DNA of 64,000 nt from Hydrogenoanaerobacterium sp032017025 (GTDB taxonomy: Bacteria > Bacillota > Clostridia > Oscillospirales > Ruminococcaceae): positions 1 to 64,000 of the forward strand of contig NZ_DALZQO010000016.1 in assembly GCF_032017025.1 (NCBI RefSeq). The letters run 5' to 3'. The translations under genes and the position numbers were made by a program. Positions within the stretch are counted from its first letter, which is position 1. Every line of letters starts with the position of its first letter. Below are positions 16,790 to 22,237 of the stretch, piece by piece. The notes under the pieces were generated by a model. The model saw only the letters and a program-made list of their open reading frames with translations, did not search any database and was not told the origin of the DNA.

Positions 16790-16882
16790 CGGCATCACAT
16801 CCTTGCTTCACTGTGGCTGGCTCGACGACTATTTAATATCCTTAAAAGTCATTGAAAGCGCACCACAGCGCCATTATTTTGG

Positions 16883-16911
16883 TTGACAGATGCCGCCATA
16901 TTTGATACAAT
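16883..16911 (+). promoter_or_regulatory. strong promoter reading away from rep
   Basis: TTGACA (16883-16888), an exact 17-bp spacer and TACAAT (16906-16911). It reads rightward, opposite to rep, from about 95 bp upstream of the rep start. No coding frame follows before a terminator at about 16994. Confidence 0.8.
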
Positions 16912-16917
16912 AAAAGT

Positions 16918-16994
16918 ACAAAAAGACGGCATTGTCTTACGTATTAAACAGCTTTATCATCACTTTGGTCGGTGGGAGATAAGGCTGTTTTTTT
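16918..16994 (+). ncRNA. candidate antisense (countertranscribed) RNA to the rep leader
   Basis: The promoter at 16883-16911 predicts a start near 16918. An intrinsic terminator ends the transcript about 77 nt later: AAACAGCTTTATC (16947-16959) pairs with GATAAGGCTGTTT (16978-16990, one G-U) followed by more T. The RNA is fully complementary to the rep mRNA leader, as are plasmid copy-control RNAs. In the rep sense, AAGAC-aatgcc-GTCTT followed by T could act as an attenuator hairpin. No transcription data are available. Confidence 0.6.
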
Positions 16995-17019
16995 GTGTTT
17001 ATTTTTCAAGGTACATCCC

Positions 17020-17532
17020 TCAATCTTGGGCGTATTTTTCGGGTATCCATCCCCTGCTTGTCCTAACCATTGTTTCACTGATGGTGGTCCCGGGTAGCTT
17101 GATAATCATATGTATCTCGGCGGGCATGCTCATGCTCTCCGGCAAACTTAGCCTTTGGATGCCGCGGCAGAGCTCTCGCTTAAACAGATCCGCTGCATAC
17201 GGTTTGCCTTTCCGCTCCGGCAACTTTGCAGTTGTCTGCAAAATCGGCTTTTGTTTGTCTGCTTTTTCGGCATCTGCTCTGCTCCTCTCTTTGTGCAGCG
17301 AGAACACTGTTATCCCGTTGCAATCTCCAGCCAGCGTAATTCTACCGGTGCCGCTGCATTGTTTTAACTTAATGCTATACTTAAAATGTGTGGCAATTCC
17401 GCTGAACGATATACCAGTGATTCGATACAGGTCATCCCCGATCGGGACGTTAACTTGCTTTTTCTTACTGTACAGCTCTATGGCTGCGGTGGAATCTTGC
17501 AACTTGAGTTCTTCTACGCTTAATACGCGCAT
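17020..17532 (-). CDS. unknown protein upstream of rep
   Basis: A 170-residue protein starting at an ATG with AAGGAG nine bases upstream. It is soluble and basic, with no membrane segment. An N-terminal beta-rich part (YRITGISFSGIATHFKYSIK) with two Cys (KLKQCSGTG, LAGDCNG) is followed by a charged region and PEKYAQD at the end. I do not recognise it. It lies in the early leftward operon just before rep, so a replication or regulatory role is plausible but unproven. The opposite-strand frame over the same bases lacks a start signal. Confidence 0.55.
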   Translation of the reverse strand: MRVLSVEELKLQDSTAAIELYSKKKQVNVPIGDDLYRITGISFSGIATHFKYSIKLKQCSGTGRITLAGDCNGITVFSLHKERSRADAEKADKQKPILQTTAKLPERKGKPYAADLFKRELCRGIQRLSLPESMSMPAEIHMIIKLPGTTISETMVRTSRGWIPEKYAQD

Positions 17533-17617
17533 TAATTTTCCACTCCTTGACTATATAATTGTTGATAACTTCTGCAATGCAGATAGTTGCAATGATTGCG
17601 AAACATCCTATTTCCAT
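17465..17617 (-). CDS. small membrane protein (50 aa) overlapping the next gene
   Basis: ATG after GAGGGGG; the product starts MEIGCFAIIATICIAEVINN, a single transmembrane segment, followed by a very basic tail (RIKRRR, RFHRSHR). It overlaps the start of the 170-residue gene by 68 bp and contains that gene's ribosome site. It resembles other single-TM microproteins in this early region. Function unknown. Confidence 0.5.
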   Translation of the reverse strand: MEIGCFAIIATICIAEVINNYIVKEWKINARIKRRRTQVARFHRSHRAVQ

Positions 17618-17687
17618 TTTTCCCCCTCGATTCTTAATGTTTGGGGCTTGTCCATTAAAGTCCCACTGTTATTTTTATCTTTATTTG

Positions 17688-17716
17688 TTGCCAATCTTTG
17701 TAAATCGTGGTAAAAT
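17688..17716 (+). promoter_or_regulatory. promoter of the two-TM/proline-rich cassette
   Basis: TTGCCA (17688-17693), 17-bp spacer, TAAAAT (17711-17716), rightward. It lies directly upstream of a GTGAGGGG ribosome site and the TTG start at 17740. It reads against the surrounding leftward early genes. Confidence 0.7.
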
Positions 17717-17739
17717 CATGTCTAAGTGAGGGGATTGTT

Positions 17740-18255
17740 TTGAGAGAAAAATACTGGGCAATGTATGAAGAGCTGGTCACATCAAAATATTACTACTGGC
17801 ATTACAGAGCTACTTCTACGTTAATTGATAATATTGTAAATGGCGTATTGTGCGTGGCGTCCGCTGTTAGTATTTCCTCTTGGTTAATCTGGAATAAACT
17901 ACCGTGGCTATGGGCTTGTATCATATCTATTTCTCAGGTAATCGGTGCTGTTCGACATTTATTTCCATTCTCTCGCCAAATATCCGCTGTTAACCTTCTC
18001 AATCCAGAGCTAGATCTTTTGATTAATGAAGTTGACTACGATTGGGATCGTGTCGATAACCTTTCAGACGGAGAGATTAGCCGATTAACGTTTGAATATC
18101 AAGAGCAATTTATAATGCTAGAAAATAAGTATATCGGAAGTGCTTACTTCCCAAGGAACCATCGTTGCGAAACAAAAGCTGTTTCTGACCGTAAAGCATA
18201 TTTTTTCCAACACTATCAAGTTACAGAATCTAACACATTGGAGGTATCAAAATGA
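17740..18255 (+). CDS. two-TM membrane protein (SLATT-like), element cargo
   Basis: About 171 residues from TTG (17740), preceded by GAGGGG. The upstream GTG in the same frame is inside the promoter and is rejected. An N-terminal helix (KYWAMYEELVTSKYYYWHYR) is followed by two adjacent transmembrane segments (residues about 35-75: NGVLCVASAVSISSWLIW and LWACIISISQVIGAV). A long cytoplasmic helical domain follows (INEVDYDWDRVDNL...). This layout resembles SLATT-type 2TM effectors of defence systems, but the family match is not certain. Its stop overlaps the next gene as ATGA. Confidence 0.65.
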   Translation: MREKYWAMYEELVTSKYYYWHYRATSTLIDNIVNGVLCVASAVSISSWLIWNKLPWLWACIISISQVIGAVRHLFPFSRQISAVNLLNPELDLLINEVDYDWDRVDNLSDGEISRLTFEYQEQFIMLENKYIGSAYFPRNHRCETKAVSDRKAYFFQHYQVTESNTLEVSK

Positions 18256-18398
18256 GTAAAGACCCTATTCAAAGACCACTCTCCCCTAGACCAGAACCCT
18301 CCCGCCCCTCAGGCACTCCTAACCATGAAAATAGCGAAAAGAGAGGTAACGTGCCACCGTCAACAACTTCCACTCCGCCCCCACCACGAAAAAAATAA
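18252..18398 (+). CDS. proline-rich microprotein (48 aa)
   Basis: Starts at an ATG overlapping the stop of the two-TM gene (ATGA) and encodes a disordered, Pro/Ser/Arg-rich peptide (begins MSKDPIQRPLSPRPEPSR, ends with TPPPPRKK). The tight coupling and a terminator right after it show a two-gene unit. No family is known to me. It may be a partner of the membrane protein. Confidence 0.6.
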   Translation: MSKDPIQRPLSPRPEPSRPSGTPNHENSEKRGNVPPSTTSTPPPPRKK

Positions 18399-18407
18399 TA
18401 CTTATCT

Positions 18408-18441
18408 ATTGAGGTTCGTCTAATGGACAACCTCAATTTTT
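18408..18441. terminator. bidirectional terminator between convergent units
   Basis: ATTGAGGTT (18408-18416) pairs with AACCTCAAT (18429-18437), followed by T on the plus strand and by an AT-rich tract on the minus strand. It separates the rightward cassette from the leftward microprotein genes. Confidence 0.75.
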
Positions 18442-18535
18442 ATGCCTTAAACTTTTTTGCCAAAATCCTATAGAAAACGCAGCCCACATAAACCCCTAGT
18501 AGAAATACCATCAGATGTATTCCTATTTCGCACAT
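18440..18535 (-). CDS. single-TM microprotein (31 aa)
   Basis: ATG eight bases after AAAGGAGGGGG. The product is MCEIGIHLMVFLLGVYVG followed by CVFYRILAKKFKA: one transmembrane helix with a basic end. Its strong ribosome site and position in the early operon support a real gene. Function unknown. Confidence 0.5.
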   Translation of the reverse strand: MCEIGIHLMVFLLGVYVGCVFYRILAKKFKA

Positions 18536-18572
18536 GCTGTTTACCCCCTCCTTTTTTAAAGGCTTGTCCGCC

Positions 18573-18680
18573 TTACTTTTTAAAACATCTGCCTACCGTG
18601 AGTCCCAGCATAAATGCGCAGAGTATAATCGTGAGCATCAGCGCCCCGGCTTGTCCGTCATAACGGATTATCCCGAACAT
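18573..18680 (-). CDS. single-TM microprotein (35 aa)
   Basis: ATG eight bases after AAAGGAGG. The product starts MFGIIRYDGQAGALMLTIIL and ends in GRCFKK, with one transmembrane helix. It lies between the 56-residue and 31-residue early genes, all leftward. Function unknown. Confidence 0.5.
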   Translation of the reverse strand: MFGIIRYDGQAGALMLTIILCAFMLGLTVGRCFKK

Positions 18681-18711
18681 AGGTTTGTCCTCCTTTCTGG
18701 CAGCCGCCGGG

Positions 18712-18882
18712 CTAAACCGGCAACTCAGGGTGCTCAGCATAGAAATTTGACATCACATGCCCTGCGTTTTCCATCATTTTTTTAATGTGCGGCGCTTTTT
18801 CCTCTTCGCTCATCGTGCTGAACGGTACGACTGAGCCATCCCTTAGTTTTATGTACGATGAATACGTTAAGGGCTTTCGCAT
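18712..18882 (-). CDS. small phage early protein
   Basis: About 56 residues, containing KLRDGSVVPFSTMSEEEKAP and an Asn/Tyr-containing C-terminus (MSNFYAEHPELPV). Similar short proteins occur in clostridial prophage early regions from memory. GAGGTG precedes several possible starts; the ATG at 18882 has the best spacing. It is a candidate for a regulatory or excision accessory factor only by position. Confidence 0.5.
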   Translation of the reverse strand: MRKPLTYSSYIKLRDGSVVPFSTMSEEEKAPHIKKMMENAGHVMSNFYAEHPELPV

Positions 18883-18960
18883 TCTTTTCATCACCTCGAT
18901 TATATGTATGAATTATTAAGAATGTCCTATCCAAAAATAATTTGTAGATTATAAATCTAC

Positions 18961-19170
18961 TTAGTTGGCAAAAAAAATATTTTCCTTTTCTTCTAAAGAT
19001 GTTATGCCTAAAATTTCGCAGAACTTAGCAATTTCACTTGATTTAAACTCAGACATATTGTCTATTTTTCTTTGCAGCCCATAAGTAGTCAAATTCATTT
19101 GCTTCGCAATATTCCAATACTTTAACCCAGATGCCTTTACTTTCGTTCTTAATTTTACTGTATTGGTCAA
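18961..19170 (-). CDS. Cro/XRE-type DNA-binding protein
   Basis: About 69 residues with a helix-turn-helix pattern (KASGLKYWNIAKQMNLTTYG ... KIDNMSEFKSSEIAKFCEIL). It is divergent from the CI-like repressor and first in the leftward early operon, the classic Cro position. TTG at 19170 has AAAGGAA nine bases upstream; GTG at 19179 is an alternative start. It probably represses the repressor promoter or its own. Confidence 0.75.
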   Translation of the reverse strand: MTNTVKLRTKVKASGLKYWNIAKQMNLTTYGLQRKIDNMSEFKSSEIAKFCEILGITSLEEKENIFFAN

Positions 19171-19211
19171 GTTCAACACTTCCTTTCTGTAGATTTTTTA
19201 GCTACAATGTT

Positions 19212-19242
19212 ATGTTAACACCTTGTTTCCTAATTGTCAACA
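19212..19242 (-). promoter_or_regulatory. early leftward promoter with overlapping operator-like palindromes
   Basis: On the minus strand TTGACA (19240-19235), 17-bp spacer and TAACAT (19217-19212). The 8-mers TGTTAACA (19213-19220) and TGTCAACA (19235-19242) differ by one base and cover the -10 and -35 respectively, as expected for paired repressor operators. Confidence 0.7.
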
Positions 19243-19268
19243 CATTTATGCAATAAATTCAATTTTTG

Positions 19269-19297
19269 TTGATTTTTAATAATCAATGTGTTATTAT
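19269..19297 (+). promoter_or_regulatory. repressor promoter
   Basis: TTGATT (19269-19274), 17-bp spacer, TATTAT (19292-19297), reading toward the repressor gene. The -35 lies in a TTGATT-tttaat-AATCAA dyad (19269-19286) that may be a Cro or repressor site. Confidence 0.6.
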
Positions 19298-19327
19298 TAT
19301 AGTATCCCATAGAGAGAGGGTATTGAG

Positions 19328-19993
19328 ATGTCACATATAGGTATCAGAATTAGGCAAAGGCGAGAAGAGTTAGGTTACTCTCAGGATGAATTAGCTAAAA
19401 AGCTTGGCTATAAGTCTAGGTCAACCATAAATAAAATTGAGATGGGTGTAAACGATATTACACAATCAAAAATACAAGCATTTGCTGACGCTTTAGGGAC
19501 GACGCCATCCAATTTAATGGGTTGGAACAATGAACCTTGCCATATTAACGATTCCGGATGCAGTGATGAAGAAATCTATAAGGCCGGCGGCATTTCTGTT
19601 GTTTCATACCCTCTCATCGCAATAATTGGTTCTGTTCGTGCAGGTTATGGCGGAATCGCCTATGAAGAAATCGTAGGATATGAAACAGCCGATGTGAAAA
19701 ACCCGGAAGAGTGTTTTTATTTGGTTGTTCATGGCGACAGCATGGAGCCCGATATCCACGACGGTGACCTTGCCCTTGTTCGCAAGCAAAGCGATGTGGA
19801 CAGCGGCGACTTAGCTGTAGTTATCATTAATGGCGATGAAGGGACACTCAAGAGAGTGGTTAAAGCTCAGGGTGCGCTCATTCTTCAACCTTTTAACCCT
19901 AGCCATGAAACCACTGTAATTACAGGCGAAATGCTAAATGAGGTTAAAATTGCCGGCAAGGTGCTTTATACAACATCAAAAAAACGATGGTAA
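19328..19993 (+). CDS. CI/LexA-type phage repressor with S24 peptidase domain
   Basis: A 221-residue protein. The N-terminal HTH (residues 4-62: IRQRREELGYSQDELAKKLG) is followed by a linker and a self-cleaving S24 domain. A likely cleavage site Ala-Gly lies in GSVRAGYGG. The catalytic Ser is in VVHGDSMEPDI and the catalytic Lys in GDEGTLKRVV. It would keep the element silent and be inactivated by RecA after DNA damage. The ATG is preceded by GAGAGAGGG. It is divergent from cro and upstream of the recombinase. Confidence 0.92.
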   Translation: MSHIGIRIRQRREELGYSQDELAKKLGYKSRSTINKIEMGVNDITQSKIQAFADALGTTPSNLMGWNNEPCHINDSGCSDEEIYKAGGISVVSYPLIAIIGSVRAGYGGIAYEEIVGYETADVKNPEECFYLVVHGDSMEPDIHDGDLALVRKQSDVDSGDLAVVIINGDEGTLKRVVKAQGALILQPFNPSHETTVITGEMLNEVKIAGKVLYTTSKKRW

Positions 19994-20002
19994 ACAAAAA
20001 AT

Positions 20003-20072
20003 CCACCTAATCACTGATTAGGTGGTAAAATATTAAATAAAAAATCCGTCCGCTATTGGCGTAGCGAACGGA
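20003..20072 (-). terminator. two tandem leftward hairpins between repressor and recombinase
   Basis: Hairpin 1: CCACCTAATC (20003-20012) with GATTAGGTGG (20016-20025). Hairpin 2: TCCGTCCGCTA (20045-20055) with TAGCGAACGGA (20062-20072, one mismatch). In both, the T-run lies on the minus-strand exit side, so they would stop leftward rather than rightward transcription. They may also end the repressor mRNA, less efficiently. Confidence 0.5.
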
Positions 20073-20201
20073 CAAATGCAGAAATTCATCTACCCGACTA
20101 AAAGTAAATACGGAATAACTCTGCCCTTTTATTGTACCTTAAACACAGTAATTTGGCAAGTTATCTCTTGCTTACAAATATACTGTTTTGAGGTGAAAAC
20201 A

Positions 20202-21629
20202 ATGAAAATCGGTGCAGCTTATGTACGTGTATCAACGGACGATCAGCTTGAGTATAGCCCCGAAAGCCAGATAGATACTATACAAGCGTACGCTAAAGCC
20301 CATGATATCATCATACCGGAGGAATTTATCTTTCAAGAAGATGACGGTGTCAGCGGTCGCAAGGTAAAACGCCGCCATGAGTTTATGCGTATGATAGGTA
20401 TTGCAAAAACGAAGCCTAAGCCTTTCGACGTTATATTGGTTTGGAAATTTAACCGCTTTGCACGAAACCGTGAGGATAGTGTTGTTTATAAATCAATGCT
20501 TCGCAAGGATCTCGGCATCGATGTTGTTTCGATAAATGAACCCCTGCCAGATGATGACAAACTGTCAATTCTCATGGAGGCTTTCATCGAAGCGATGGAC
20601 GAATACTATTCAATAAACCTCGGTGAAGATGTTCGACGTGGTATGATTAAAAAAGCAAGCCGTGGCGAGCCTGTATCAACCCCACCGTTTGGTTATGATA
20701 TTCGTGAAAAGCAATTTTATCCCAACCCCGATGCCACTCCTATTGTTCAAATGATTTTTCAGGAGTACCTTGCTGGCAAGAGTACTCGGGATCTGGCTCT
20801 TACCGTTACCGGTATGGGAGTGAGAACCGCACGAGGCGGTCGGTTTGAAAATCGTACTATCCAATATATTTTAAATAATCCTACCTACATTGGTAAAATA
20901 CGTTACAGCCCTAATGGTCGCGCCGATCGAGACTTTGATAATCCCGATCTTATTATTTCCGATGGTTCTCATGAACCAATAATTGATAACGATACATGGG
21001 AACGCGTGCAGGCAAAACTTAAAGAATCTAAAAAATTATATTCAAAACATAGCCGCATTCGAGAAAAGCAGGATTTCATGTTGCAAGGCCTTGTAAAATG
21101 CAGCAATTGTGGTGCTACACTTACACGCAGCTCGCGTAACTCTTTACAGTGCAACAAATATGTACATGGGTTATGTGATGTATCTCACTATATCACAATG
21201 AAGCTTATTATCCAGGCAGTAATCGAATGTATTGAGGAAGATTTCAAGTCTGCGAATTTTGAAATTATCAATAAAAGTATTCCTTCTAAGGTTGACATGT
21301 CAAACATTTTTGAATCTCAGATTGCCCGCGAGAAGCAAAAGCTAGAACGTGTAAAGTTTGCCTATGAAAACTGCGTAGATTCTCTTGAAGAATACAAGGA
21401 AAACAAGCAAAAAATATTGGACGCATTAGCACATCTTGAATCTCAGCAACCCACTCCTCCCGCTCCAATTACAACGCGAGACTTTATTGAAAAACACAAA
21501 GATGCCCCTCAGCTTCTCCGGGATTCAAGTATAAGCGAAACCGAAAAAAACAAGCTCCTGCGCACGTTCATCGACCAGATTGTTTTTTATCGTAAAAAGA
21601 ATCATGTTCAGATTATTTACTATGCTTAA
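20202..21629 (+). CDS. large serine recombinase (integrase/excisionase of the element)
   Basis: A 475-residue protein starting at an ATG with GAGGTG upstream; a longer frame from 20076 lacks a ribosome site. The N-terminal resolvase domain has the catalytic Ser (YVRVSTDDQ, Ser11) and active-site Arg (KFNRFARNRED). A recombinase domain (TPPFGYDI ... ARGGRFENRTIQYILNNPTY) follows, then a zinc ribbon (LVKCSNCGATLTRSS with a later Cys pair), a coiled coil and a C-terminal tail. It is the same class as SpoIVCA of skin elements. The stop codon is 3 bp from the left arm of the att palindrome. No obvious recombination directionality factor is recognised. Confidence 0.95.
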   Translation: MKIGAAYVRVSTDDQLEYSPESQIDTIQAYAKAHDIIIPEEFIFQEDDGVSGRKVKRRHEFMRMIGIAKTKPKPFDVILVWKFNRFARNREDSVVYKSMLRKDLGIDVVSINEPLPDDDKLSILMEAFIEAMDEYYSINLGEDVRRGMIKKASRGEPVSTPPFGYDIREKQFYPNPDATPIVQMIFQEYLAGKSTRDLALTVTGMGVRTARGGRFENRTIQYILNNPTYIGKIRYSPNGRADRDFDNPDLIISDGSHEPIIDNDTWERVQAKLKESKKLYSKHSRIREKQDFMLQGLVKCSNCGATLTRSSRNSLQCNKYVHGLCDVSHYITMKLIIQAVIECIEEDFKSANFEIINKSIPSKVDMSNIFESQIAREKQKLERVKFAYENCVDSLEEYKENKQKILDALAHLESQQPTPPAPITTRDFIEKHKDAPQLLRDSSISETEKNKLLRTFIDQIVFYRKKNHVQIIYYA

Positions 21630-21631
21630 AT

Positions 21632-21690
21632 ACTATCACCTTTTTCTACATGGTGGACCCGACGGCGAAATGGGCGCTGCAACCCGCTAT
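21632..21690. other. attR (right junction of the cotJC element)
   Basis: ACTATCACCTTTTTC (21632-21646) is the reverse complement of 957-971 at the left end. CCCGAC (21658-21663) repeats the left-junction word and is in phase with CotJC Pro32-Asp33. From 21664 on, CotJC coding resumes with GGCGAAATGGGC (Gly-Glu-Met-Gly). Confidence 0.92.
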
Positions 21691-22170
21691 CTAAGCCAGC
21701 GTTACGTCATGCCTTATAATGAAGCAAAAGCAATTTTGACCGACGTAGGGACTGAAGAACTCGCACACGAAGAGCTCGTTTCAACCCTTGTATATCAGCT
21801 GACACGTAACCTGACCCCAAAGCAAATTAAAGACGGCGGCTTTAGCGATTACTTTATCAACCACACCACCGGTGTTTACCCCTGCAATGCAGACGGTCAA
21901 CCGTTTTCTGCGGCGACCCTGCAATCCACCGGTGACCCAATCGCCGATCTGTTTGAGGACATGGCCGCAGAGCAAAAGGCGCGCATTACCTATGATAACA
22001 TTCTGCGCCTCGTAGATGATCCCGACGTGCGCGATGTCATTAAATTCTTGCGTGAACGCGAAATTGTCCACTTCCAGCGTTTTGGTGAATCGCTGCGCGT
22101 TGTACAAGACCACCTCGACTCAAAGAACTTCTACGCATTTAACCCCGCATTTGACACCCCCAGAAGATAA
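21658..22170 (+). CDS. cotJC: CotJC manganese catalase, 3' part (interrupted gene)
   Basis: Encodes PDGEMGAATRYLSQRY onward to the natural C-terminus. Numbering the rejoined protein (201 residues), the dimanganese ligands expected from Mn catalases fall at Glu35, Glu65, His68 (TEELAHEE), Glu136 (AAEQKARITY) and His169 (EREIVHFQRF). The 33-residue spacing of the last two matches the Lactobacillus enzyme (Glu148/His181). Here the frame is fused to 26 codons of element DNA, without its own ribosome site. It should not be expressed as CotJC unless the element is excised. Confidence 0.93.
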   Translation, partial: PDGEMGAATRYLSQRYVMPYNEAKAILTDVGTEELAHEELVSTLVYQLTRNLTPKQIKDGGFSDYFINHTTGVYPCNADGQPFSAATLQSTGDPIADLFEDMAAEQKARITYDNILRLVDDPDVRDVIKFLREREIVHFQRFGESLRVVQDHLDSKNFYAFNPAFDTPRR

Positions 22171-22185
22171 TACACAAAGAACATA

Positions 22186-22221
22186 CCCCCTCCTCCTGCA
22201 TTTGTGTACAGGGCGAGGGGG
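22186..22221. terminator. terminator between cotJC and msrAB
   Basis: CCCCCTC (22186-22192) pairs with GAGGGGG (22215-22221) between two convergent genes. Flanking T-tracts are weak on both sides. Confidence 0.5.
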
Positions 22222-22237
22222 ATTTCTCATTTGTTCT

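Larger units (their letters stand above)
950..21657. mobile_element. skin-like prophage element (~20.7 kb) interrupting cotJC
   Basis: The element is bounded by the two halves of cotJC and by a 6-bp direct repeat. It carries a large serine recombinase beside the right end, a Cro/CI-type switch, a replication segment, a PBSX/xkd-type tail operon, lysis genes and several cargo genes. No terminase, portal, protease or major capsid gene is present and the sheath gene is truncated, so virion formation looks impossible. The recombinase and both att sites look intact. This resembles the sigK skin elements of Bacillus and Clostridioides, where excision in the mother cell restores a sporulation gene. 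Developmental excision here is an inference. Confidence 0.93.

Noticed and set aside
16883..17713. A 276-codon rightward frame over the rep-upstream region.
   Set aside because: It starts inside a promoter -35, has no ribosome site, crosses a strong terminator, and overlaps leftward genes with good start signals.
20045..20200. A sporulation (sigma-E-type) promoter for the recombinase was looked for upstream of 20202.
   Set aside because: Only weak partial matches to -10 and -35 elements were found; none is good enough to report as a feature.
21580..22170. A 196-codon frame starting inside the recombinase gene looks like a complete gene.
   Set aside because: Its first 26 codons are out-of-frame recombinase and element sequence without a ribosome site; the rest is the 3' part of cotJC.
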